Shown: in pieces, positions 36,991 to 47,900 of the stretch
Position numbering within the stretch: position 1 is the first letter of the stretch
How the letters are laid out: every line of letters begins with the position of its first letter
DNA from: an uncultured Methanoregula sp.
Lineage (GTDB): Archaea > Halobacteriota > Methanomicrobia > Methanomicrobiales > Methanospirillaceae
NCBI RefSeq assembly: GCF_963678795.1
Contig: NZ_OY787453.1
Coordinates: forward strand, 558,001 to 622,000
Length of the DNA stretch: 64,000 nucleotides
Direction: 5' to 3'
Position numbers and translations under genes: made by a program
Notes under the pieces: model-generated
What the model saw: the letters and a program-made list of their open reading frames with translations, nothing else
What the model was told of the DNA's origin: nothing
Database searches by the model: none

Positions 36991-37956
36991 TCACGGGGGA
37001 TCTTTTGGCATCTTCGCCGTGATATACCAGGCATGTGCCCCGAGCAGGATGTAGACCGGGAGGAGCAGGGCATATGAGTTGGTATCCCCTTCGAACTTGA
37101 AGAGCCAGACCGTTACCATAACGTCGATCTGGAAGATCATGGTTCCCCACCATTTACCGATGTACCCGTACCCGAGACCCGGGAGGAGGAAGTTGAGGAA
37201 CCCGGCAATCCATGGATTTTTTACGGTCTGGGGGCGTCTGGCAAGACCCCTTGGCAGGGACTTCATGGGAATGGCACAGCGCGGTGCAGCCAGCGCCGCA
37301 CCCCAGCGCACTTCCCGGTTCTCGTCCCCGAGTGACTGCATGAGTGCCGGTGTCGCACTTCTGTCCCCGGTTGCTCCCAGGAGCTCGACTGCTTTCAGAC
37401 GGACTCCCGCGTCCCGGTCCCGGAGAAGCCCCACGAGTGCCGGTACCGCAGGTTTTCCGATCTCCCGGATGGCCTTCCACTCTTCCATAGCTGAGAGATA
37501 CGTTGCCCGTTCGTGAGGATCCTGCGGTTTCCAGCCGATCCTGGAGAGCGATATCGCCGCCCCGAAACGGACATATTTATCGGGGGCACCCATTGCAGAT
37601 ACCAGGGGCCCGGTTGCCTCAGGATCGCCGATCTCGCCCAGTGCGATAGCTGCCTGCCATTGCACTTCGCTGTTCTCGTCCGAGAGGGCAGCGATCAGCG
37701 GGGGAATGCTTTCCGTACTCCGGATCTCGGTGAGCGCCCCGATGATACCGAGTTTTACGGTCTTGTTCCTGGATCCAAGTGCACGATGGAGGTATTTGAG
37801 AGCATCCGGGCCAAGGGTCCCGAGAGCCTGTGCTGCTTCCAGCTGCACACTGATGTCCCGGAACCGGAGGGCACGGATCAACCCGTGGATATCTTTTCTT
37901 CTTTTCAATTCCTCCACATCAGGTTTTTTTGGCTTGAACAGGTCAAAGAACGACAT
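36991..37956 (-). CDS. HEAT-repeat protein with C-terminal membrane segments (copy A)
   Basis: The ATG at 37956 is preceded by GAGGTGAT. The protein has 321 residues. Residues ~20-240 contain about six PBS-lyase-type HEAT repeats, such as AAQALGTLGPDALKYL and AIALGEIGDPEATGPLV. The C-terminal ~80 residues hold two or three membrane helices with LPGLGYGYIGKWWG, similar to TM2-type domains. It could act as a membrane-tethered protein-binding scaffold. A paralog of the same plan lies directly upstream (10 bases), and both follow the giant surface gene. Confidence 0.83.
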   Translation of the reverse strand: MSFFDLFKPKKPDVEELKRRKDIHGLIRALRFRDISVQLEAAQALGTLGPDALKYLHRALGSRNKTVKLGIIGALTEIRSTESIPPLIAALSDENSEVQWQAAIALGEIGDPEATGPLVSAMGAPDKYVRFGAAISLSRIGWKPQDPHERATYLSAMEEWKAIREIGKPAVPALVGLLRDRDAGVRLKAVELLGATGDRSATPALMQSLGDENREVRWGAALAAPRCAIPMKSLPRGLARRPQTVKNPWIAGFLNFLLPGLGYGYIGKWWGTMIFQIDVMVTVWLFKFEGDTNSYALLLPVYILLGAHAWYITAKMPKDPP

Positions 37957-37966
37957 CAGGATCACC

Positions 37967-38899
37967 TCACATATCCGGCATGCGCTTTACCGTGTAGTAG
38001 GTATGGACTGCACTGATCGCGGTGAACGGGTAGACGAAGATATACGGGAACCACAGCCCCGTATAGAGCTGGAGAAAGACCATGTTGGTCATATAGAACA
38101 TAAAGACCGGAAAGCCCCACCATTTTCCGATATAATTGTACCCGAGACCGAAGAAGAAAAGGTTCAGGACTGCGGCCCCGAGGGCACTGGGGGTTGTACG
38201 GGGACGGTTTGCGAGGATCTGGGGGATAATATGACGGGGAACCCCGCAGTTGCCGCAGGCAAGTACGGCCCTCCATCGGACCCCGGGATCACGGTCCATG
38301 AGCGCTCCTTCGCAGGCTTTCGTTGCATCCGGGCCTCCGATCTCCCCGAGGAGTTCCACGATCTTCTGCCGGGTTTTCGGGTTTGGGTCCTTAAGGATCT
38401 TTATGAGAGGGCCTGTTGCCGCCTCTTTCATCCCGCGCAGCGTTTCCCATTCCTGCTGGGCAATGAGCATGTATGCGAGAGTGGTCTCGTCATCCGGTGT
38501 CCAGCTCAGCATCTCAAGGGACATCACCGCCCCGTACCGCACATAACGGTCCGGGTCCTGCAGGGCTTCTTCCAGGGAGGCGAGTGCCCGCGGGTCCCCG
38601 ATCTGCCCCAGAGCCAGTGCAGCAACAAACCTGATCTCGTTGTCCTTGTCTTCCTTAAGCCTCCGTATTACGGGTTCAACGGACCTTGGGCACTGGATGT
38701 CCCCGAGGGCTTCGATGGCACCGAGACGGACATGCATCTTGGGAAATTCGAGGATCCTGATGAGCGGGTCGCAGGCAGCTTCCCCGAGCGAGCCCAGTGC
38801 ATCCGCAGCCTTCCACTGGGTATCAGGATTCTTGTGATCCAGCAACCGGATGAGCCCGTGGATATCCCGGGATTGTTTTAAGGATTCAATGGCGGTCAT
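37967..38899 (-). CDS. HEAT-repeat protein with C-terminal membrane segments (copy B)
   Basis: This 310-residue protein is the paralog of the next gene. The shared start of the repeat region is IHGLIRLLDHKNPDTQWKAA (copy A: IHGLIRALRF). HEAT units run to about residue 235, and a membrane region with GLGYNYIGKWWGF follows. The ATG at 38899 has GGGG about 8 bases upstream and lies 22 bases after the stop of the 3144-codon gene, so it is probably in the same operon. HEAT proteins of this class include cofactor lyases, but no lyase site is evident and a scaffold role is more likely. Confidence 0.83.
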   Translation of the reverse strand: MTAIESLKQSRDIHGLIRLLDHKNPDTQWKAADALGSLGEAACDPLIRILEFPKMHVRLGAIEALGDIQCPRSVEPVIRRLKEDKDNEIRFVAALALGQIGDPRALASLEEALQDPDRYVRYGAVMSLEMLSWTPDDETTLAYMLIAQQEWETLRGMKEAATGPLIKILKDPNPKTRQKIVELLGEIGGPDATKACEGALMDRDPGVRWRAVLACGNCGVPRHIIPQILANRPRTTPSALGAAVLNLFFFGLGYNYIGKWWGFPVFMFYMTNMVFLQLYTGLWFPYIFVYPFTAISAVHTYYTVKRMPDM

Positions 38900-38921
38900 G
38901 CCAGCATATCCCCGCCAGAGT

Positions 38922-41900
38922 TCAGAGTCGTCTCCTCCACCATCCTAAATATATGATTGCTGCAAGAACCGCGATAATGATAACGATCATGATCGGGTTG
39001 TTCTGGACAAGATCGATGAGCCAGCCGAACATTCCGACGTTGGTGATCATGGCCGGTTTCGATGCAGGGATGTATGTGGCATTGGGATGCTCTTTCTGTT
39101 CGGCAGTAGTTGCCTGGGCGGTAACAAGGCCGAAGAGTGATGTCCCGTGCGGAGAGTCTCCCAGGAAGATCATGTTGCCCCCCGAGTCGGTTCCGATGAA
39201 TTTTGTAGCCAGGATTTCGGTCATTCCCGTTTCATCACTGATCCGTGTGATCCGGACCGCATCCTTTCCGCCATGCTGGTTCACCCATGATGCGGGGACG
39301 GTCATCGTCACGTTTGCCGCACCGGTGGTGGTGAGGTTCCCGCGCTCGAATTTCATGAGATAGGCAATACCGGCAACGGACTGCTTGTTCTTTGCAAGGA
39401 CTGCATTGTACCTCTCTGCCGTTTCCAGCGGAATGTCCCCGGTGATGACCGCGTCGACTTTGACCGGTTCGGTGATGGAGAGCAGGACGGCGTGGATGGA
39501 CCCGGCAACCCGTCCTGAAGAGACATTGACGGCGACCGGATCGGTCTCGAAATCAGCACTGGTTACTTTCCCTTCGATCTTCCCGTTCTTGTAAGTGAAC
39601 CGGTCTCCCCGGAAATTGATGACAACACCGGGCGAATGGCGCAGGATGACGGTCACCAGGGTCGGAGATGTAGTGATCTGGGCTCCTGCATCTCTCGCGG
39701 ATCCAAGGTCAAGGTTGAGCATATTATCATTCCCGCCGGCATTATATGTCATTCCCGTAACTCCGACCTGGTAGTCCTGGACAACGGTAACTCCTGCCAG
39801 TCCCTCAACCGGCTGGGTATCAGGAACGGGAACGGCCGGGGCTTCCTGTGGGGGAGCAAGTAGTGCCGGCTGTTGTGGCTGGGCTGGTGCCACAACCGGA
39901 GCTACTACGACCGGCGGTGCAACAACCGGTGGAACTACCACTGGTGCAACAACCGGGGCTACGACCGGTGCAACTGCCGGTCCCTGTGGTGCAGCAGCCG
40001 GTGCGGCTGCCGGGGCTGCAGCGGGACCGTTACCCGCGGAGTTGTCTGATCCCCATAATGGCGGGGTGACGGTTGGGGTCGTGGTCACCACGACCGGGTC
40101 CGTGATGGTTACCGTGGAGACCGGTGAGACGGTCTTGCCGGTATAGTCAACCCCGCCACTCCGGTAATTGTTCCGCATGTTGTTGAGCCCTGATTCGGCC
40201 CAGACCGTGTACGTCCCGGCAGGGTACTCGTAATAGCCGGGGCCTGACTGGAATCCAACGGACCAGTTGCCCGGCGCTGATGGAACATTGCCCCATGTCC
40301 ATGGCTGGAATGAGACGTTCTGCCGGAGGAGGGTGTGGCTGGCCCCGCTCTTGTCCGCAAGAACCGTCAGGGGAGTTCCCGACGGGCTTTTCACCACGAT
40401 ATCGATATACCCGTCCTGTACGTCGTTATAGACCGGAGAGCGGCGAGTGCCATCCAGCGCTTCCGTCATGGTTGTGTACACCCGGAACCCGAGGCAGTCA
40501 CTGCGGGGCACGGATGATCCCGCGACATTGGTTGCTATCGTGAAGTCCCATACACCAAGACCAAGCGAGGGATCGACTACGGTGAATACGGAAGAGTTCC
40601 CGACTCCCTGTGCGGTCTGTGTTCCATTCAGTGCATACCACGTGCCGGTATATCCTGCAAAATCCGCGGGATCGATAAAAAGGCTCGTGTACCGTGCCGA
40701 CAGGTCGATTGTTTTCGTGGGCGGGCTGGCATCGATCGTTGACGATGACGGCCACCAGCCGATGGTGGTATTGACCGGTACCCCGTCGATATTCCCGTCG
40801 TTAGGTGATCCCTGGTTCAGGGCACGGGTCACGATGAGGCCCTGTTCACCTATATATACTGATGCCCCCCTGGTGATGACCGGAGCAACGGTATAATAGG
40901 ATGACGAGGACGAGACCGTGATATAGCCGGTGCGGGTATAGGTGCTGCTCCCCGCGGCATTCGTAGCGTTCAGGATAACCGTGTAAGTACCGGCCGAACT
41001 GTAGGCGTACGACGGAGACTGCAGCGTGCTGGTGCCGCCGTCACCAAATGTCCAGTACCAGGAGGTCGGAATACCGGTTGAGGTATCGGTGAAACGCACG
41101 GTCAGTGGCGGACTGCCCGATGTGGGCGATCCCGAGAAGGACGCAGCAGGAGTCATCGCCCCGGAACTGACCGAGATATAATTCGTCCGCGTGAATGTAT
41201 TGCTGCCAACTGCATTGGTTGCATTCAGGGATACGGTGTAGGTACCGGCAGAACTGTACGTGTGGACCGGGCTCTTTACGGTAGAGTTGACGGTTGATCC
41301 GTCACCGAAAGTCCAGTTCCATGCAGTCGGGGAATTGGTTGATGTATCGGTGAAAATAACCGTTAGCGGCGGGGTACCTGCTGCCGGTATGCCATAGAAA
41401 TCTGCAACGGGTGCCAGACTACCGGAACTGACCGAGATATAATTCGTCCGCGTGAATGTATTGCTGCCAATTGCATTGGTTGCATTCAGTGATACGGTGT
41501 AGGTACCGGCAGTGCTGTACGTGTGCACCGGGTTCTTAACGGTAGAGTTGACAGTTGAACCATCACCGAAAGTCCAGTTCCATGCAGTCGGGGAATTGGT
41601 TGATGTATCGGTGAAAATAACCGTCAGCGGCGCGGTACCTGCTGCCGGTATGCCGTAGAAATCTGCAACAGGTGCCAGACTTCCGGAACTGACCGAGATG
41701 AAATTCGTCCGTGTGAATGTATTGCTGCCAACTGCATTGGTTGCATTCAGGGATACGGTATAGGTACCGGCAGAACTGTACGTGTGGACCGGGCTCTTTA
41801 CGGTAGAGTTGACGGTTGATCCGTCACCGAAAGTCCAGTTCCATGCAGTCGGGGAATTGGTTGATGTATCGGTGAAAATAACCGTCAGCGGTGCGGTACC

Positions 41901-44900
41901 TGCTGCCGGTATGCCATAGAAATCTGCAACCGGTACGGTTCCTGTCATGCAGGGAGTGACTGTTTTATTGATACTGTCACCGCCGTTCATGTGATCCCAG
42001 ACCTGGAGGTTCACGATGAACGGCGTTGCACCGGTATACGTGTGCATCGGGTTGGCCGTTTCCGGTAAATCGACAGCCCCGTCCCCGAAATCCCACCAGA
42101 GCGATTCGATGGGCGGGAAACTCGTTGTTGAGGTGTTGCGGAAATCGACCCGGTACGGGACGGTGGCATTGCAGCTCCACGTGAAATTGGCCCGGAGATC
42201 CGAGACCTTGATATAATCCGACACCGTCGTAGAATTCGACCCGGCGCTGTTCGTTACCAAGAGCGTCACATTATGCCTGCCGAGAACTGAATAGGTATGT
42301 ACAGGGTTCTGGACGGTGCTGTTGGTGGTGTTCCCGTCCCCGAAATCCCATAACCATGCTGTTGGCGAACCGGCCGACGTGTCATTGAACAGGACGGTCA
42401 GAGGAGTGAGCCCGTAGAGGGGTGACGCGGTAAATACGGCAGCCGGCAGGGGAGTTCCACCGGTTACGCTGATATACCCGGTCTTCCGGGTACTGTTGAA
42501 CCCGCCGGCATTGCGTACCTGGAGTGCTACCGTGAAGTTCCCTGCAGCGCTGTATGTATGCAACGGGTTTTGTGCAGATGAACCGGTGGGTGTAAACCTC
42601 CACACATTATTGTTCAGGCTGCCACTCCAGCCACCGATCAGCACAACACTGCCGTTTGGCATCTCAACGGTATTGTGACCGGATCTTCCCCCGGTCCAAC
42701 CCGGGCTCGTGTTCACCGGAGTCCAGGTTGCCCCGCTATCCACCGATCGCCACACATCCTGATAGACAACAGAGTTATCAGCACCCCCCGTCAGAAGAAT
42801 GCTGCCGTCAGGCATCACTACGCCCCGGGTATAATATCTTGGCGACCACCCGGCGCTTGCATTTATCCGCGTCCATGTGGCGCCGTAATCAGCCGATCTC
42901 CAGACTTCATTATTACACGTAAAACTAAACGTGGTACCCCCCATGATGACAATGCTACCATCCGGCATTACCACACTGCTATGACCTTGTCTTGGTGACC
43001 ACCCGGCACCTGAGGTTACCTGCGACCACATTGTCCCGCTGTCAGTCGATCTCCAGACATCATTATACGTAGTGGATCCAGGATAGTACCCGCCCATCAG
43101 CACGATGCTGCCGTCAGGCATCACCACGCTGCTCTGTCCTCTTCTTGCCGGCCAGCCGGCACTTGCATTTATCCGCGTCCATGTGGTGCCGGTATCTGTT
43201 GACCGCCATACGTCATTCTTTGGGGCGCTGCCATCAAAGCCGCCCATCATGACGATGCTGCCGTCAGGCATCACCACGCTGCTGTGATCAATTCTTCCGG
43301 ACCAACCGCTGCCGTCGTTCGGTTTTACCTGGGTCCATGTTGCACCATTATCCGTTGAGTTCCAGACATCGTTCCTGGCACCGGTGCCGTCGTCACCCCC
43401 CATGATGACGATGGTGCCATCAGGCATCACGACGCTGGAGGATAGTTGCCGAGCTGACCATCCGGGGCTTGCGTTCACCTGGGTCCATGGCTGAGAATAA
43501 TTCTCATCGCCGAAGAACCAGGCCCGGCCGGTGGGACTGCCGGTCGAGGAGTCAGTGAACTGTACCGGCAGCGGTGCGGTTCCTGAAGTGACATTGGCCG
43601 AGAATGTCGGAATGGGTTTTGGAACGGTGACGGTGATGTAATTCGTCCGTATCGAGACATTCGATCCGCCGGCATTCATAACCGTCAGGTTGACGGTGTA
43701 CGTCCCGGGAGCCGTATAGGTGTAACTTGCATTCCGGAGCGAATTGGTTGTGGTGTTATACCATGCCCCGTTCCCGAAGGACCAGCTCCATGCGGTCGGC
43801 GCATTGGTGGAGGTGTCGCTGAACGCTACTGTGAGCGGTGCGGTACCGGAAGTTGTATTGGCAGTAAACCCGGCAACCGGGGCAGATCCGGTGATATTCA
43901 ACGGGTTACTCAGAACAGTATTCCCATCAGCGGTCCCGTCGTTCGGAGTTACTGAACCCTGCCAGGAATCTCCGGACTTCAGCTCCTGTGAAACAATCAG
44001 GTCAGTCCGGTTCAGGTAAAGTGCATGGATCTGATCTGCAGAAAGCGCCCGGTTATAGATTTGTATATCATCGATAGTTCCTTGGAACGGTCCGAAACCC
44101 CCAATGAAATCTCCAATCTTCCAGTTACTTCCTGTTCCGGTATCCGGGATTGTTGATGAGGTACGATTACTATTTTCCGCTCCATCGACATAGATCCGCA
44201 AGAGGTTCGACACAGGCCCGTCATACACTCCCGCAACATAGTGCCAGTGTTCATCATCAACGGGTATTGAACTACTGACAATGCCATAACCCCAGCCATT
44301 TCCGACCGCTGCCTTTCCGTCACCGGTAATGAACAGGTGGAAGTTTGTCGGGGCATTTTCATTCGTCCCATAATGGAGGATGTTCCTGTCCGTACCTGCG
44401 GTATCAGAACTTTTTATCCATGCAGTTATCGTTCTTGGGGCACTTCCAACCGGAAAACCCGTCCCGACATTACTGCCCCCGATAAAAGTGTTAACGCCGT
44501 TGAATTCGTATGCCCCGAATCCGGTGTAACCTCCGGTGGCGTTCCACAATGCCCCGTGTACTGTGCCGTTATTTCCATACCCGGAATAGTCCCGGGTGAA
44601 TGAGCCGGTTGATCCTCCCGCAAACGGCAGGTTCAGGGAACTTACCGATGTCCCGTTCCGGTACCAGTTCGTGATGTTCTGTACCGGGTTGCCATCCGGA
44701 TCGGAGACCCCCCACGTCATCATCAGGTTATCCGAAGTCCGGTTGAACCCGGAAGTGCTTGCCAGAGCGGTATTGAACACGACCGGTGGGTTGTTTCCCG
44801 ATAGAACGGTAATGAACCCGGTCTTCCGGGTACTGTTGAACCCGCCGGCATTGAATGCTTTCAGCGCTACCGTGTAGTTCCCGGCCGCAGAGTAGGTATG

Positions 44901-47900
44901 CGACGGGTTCTGCAGCGAGGACCCGGCAGGCTGGAAACGCCAGACGTCATTTAAAAGACCCCCGTCATAGCCGCCCACGATAATGATGCTGCCGTCCGGC
45001 ATCTCAACGGCCCGCAGCCCCTGCCGTGGCGACCACCCGGCACTCGCGTTGACAAGCGTCCAGGTTTTACCGTGGTCAGCCGACCTCCACACATCATTCA
45101 TGCGATCGCTGGTATCCTCACCTCCCAGAACGATAATGCTCCCGTCAGGCATTGCCACGCTCCCCAGGCGCCCCCGGGCCATCCACGCAGCATTCCTGGC
45201 CATGCGTATCCAGGTAACGCCATCGTCTGTCGATGTCCAGGTATCATTCGTATAGCCCATGCTGTCCTCTCCCCCGAAAAGGACAAGGCTGTTATCCGGC
45301 AGTACGACCATGGCATGATTGTGTCGGGCACTCCATCCGGAACTGGCATTGATGAGGGTCCAGGTTGCACCGTTATCCGTCGATGTCCAGGTATCATTCG
45401 TATAGCCGACGCCGTCATAGCCCCCGGTAAGAACGATCTCTTTGTCCGACAATACTCTCGTGTTATGGCATTCCCGTTCTGACCACCCGGCGCTTGCGTT
45501 GACGAGTGTCCAGCTTGCGCCATAATCGGCCGATTGCCAGACATCATTCCTGCGCCCGCTGCTGTCCTCCCCACCCATCAGCACGATGATGTTTCCCGGG
45601 ACAACGACCATGCTGTGCCACTGGCGGGGAGACCAGGGACCATATTCATTGACGAGCGTCCATGTATTGCCGTTATCGTCAGATCTCCAGGTATCGTTCG
45701 AAAAGCCGCCTCCGCCAATGCCTCCTGTCAGGATGAGCGTCCCGTCCTGCATCACGACAACACTGTGTCCTTCCCGCTCGGCCCACCCGGCGCTCTCGCT
45801 CACCTGCACCCATGACTGGTTGTAGGACTCATCGCCAAAGAACCAGGCCCAGCCTGAGGGACTGCCGGTCGAGGAATCGGTAAAAGAGACCGGAAGGGGT
45901 GCTGTCCCCGAGGTTATGTTGGCTGAGAACGCGGGGGCCGGTTTTGGAACGGAGACGGCTATGTAATTCATCCGTGTCGAGACATTCGATCCTCCGGCAT
46001 TTGACGCATTCAGCGAGACCGTGTAGGTTCCCGCTGATGAGTAGGTATGAGCCGGGTTCCGGAGTGTCGAGAGGCTGCCGTCACCGAACGACCAGTTCCA
46101 CGCAATCGGTGAGTTGGTGGAGGTATCGTTGAACTGCACCGCAAGAGGAGCAGCGCCGGAAGTGATATTTGAAGTGAAGCTGGCGACCGGGACGGAACCT
46201 GAGATATTCACAAGGTTGCTGAAGGTTTCATTCCCGTCCTGTGTTCCATCGTTGGGGGTGACCGAACCCTGCCATCTGTCGCCGGCAACAAGTTCCTGGC
46301 TGACGATGAGATCGGTCCGGTTCTGTGCCAGGGTCAGGATCTGCTCCTGGGACAGCGAGCGGTTATACAGCGCCACCCCGTCGATGAGGCCCTTGTAATA
46401 GTAATTGTATCCGGGCCGGTTCTGTGCCCCAACCCACACCTGCGAGGACGCAGGACTGATGGTTCCGGAGAAGGTATCGTTATCGATCAGGTTTCCGTCG
46501 AGATACAGCTTCGTGTTCTGGCCGTTGATAACGCCGGCAACATGATGCCATCTGTTAGCGGATACGGCACCTGCCGGTGAAGTAACCCAGTACGATGTCC
46601 CGGTGAATACTACCATCTGGACCCCTGCATTTGCCATGTTTCCTGAATCTGCGTGGAGGGACAGGCCATAGGAATTGGCAGAATTGTCGTTTCCTTTAAC
46701 CAGGATATAGCCATTATAATACGGCCCGGCAGGGGCCTGGCTGGTATTAATCCAGGCTGTCAGTGTTACATGGTGGGGATCTGCAGGACTGAAGGTGCTC
46801 ATGTTGATATAATCGTTCCCGTCAAAAGAGTACGCCCCGGACCCATCGGGACCCCCGGTAGCGTTCCATGTTGCCCCGTTCACGGCACCGTTGTTCCCGG
46901 CCCCAGAGTAATCCCTGGTGAACGTGCTGTTCGAACCTCCCTCAAACGGCATGTTGAGGGCCATGATGGATGTCCCGTTCCGGAACCAGTTCGTGATATT
47001 CCGGACCCGGTTACCGTTGGGATCGGAAACTGTCCATTTCAGGGTCAGGTTGTCCGAAGTCCGGTTGAAACCCGAGGTGCTGGAAAGCAGGACATTCGAC
47101 GCAACCGGGGGCTGATTAGCTGTTACTGTGATAAATCCCGTCTTGTGCGTGCTGTTGAACCCGCCGTTGTTATGCGATTGCAGTGCAACAGTGTAATTCC
47201 CTGATTCGGTGTACGTGTGCGACGGGTTCTGCGCGAGCGAACCGGCCGGCTGGAAGCGCCAGACATCATTCTTCATGACAAGGTCAGTACCCCCTCCCAT
47301 CAGTGCGATACTGCCGTCAGGCATTGCAACACTGCTCGTGCGGGATCTTCCGGTCCAGCCGGCACTGGTATTGATCTGCGCCCAAACGGCGCCGTTATCC
47401 ACCGACCTCCACACATCATTCTTATAACTGATGGTGCCGTTCTTTCCCCCCATCAGGATGATGCTGCCGTCCGGCATTGTAACGCTTGTATGATCAGTTC
47501 TTGGCGACCATCCCGCGCTTGGGTTGACCTGTGTCCACGTAGCTCCATTATCTGCCGAACGCCAGACATCATTCTTATCGTTACCATCACTACCTCCCAT
47601 CAGGATGATGCTGCCGTCCGGCATCACGACACTGGTATGAACAGATCTTGGCGACCACCCGGCGCTTGCGGTGAGCTGTGTCCAGGTCGCACCGCCATCT
47701 GTTGACCTCCACACGTCGTTCATTTTGCTGACAGCCTGACCCCCCATCAGCACAATGCTGCCATCCGGCAGCACAACGCTGGTATGACCGGATCTTGGCG
47801 ACCACCCGGCGCTTGCGGTGAGCTGTGTCCAGGTCACGCCGCCATCTGTTGACCTCCACACGTCATTCTTGTTGGCATTGGTAAAACCGCCCATCAGTAC

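Noticed and set aside
37706..38881. A 391-codon plus-strand frame
   Set aside because: It is antisense to both HEAT-repeat genes. The minus-strand products have clear HEAT repeats and RBS sites.
41167..41949. Tandem repeats as a CRISPR array
   Set aside because: The repeats are 261 bases, contiguous and in frame with a PKD protein. There are no spacers and no cas genes.
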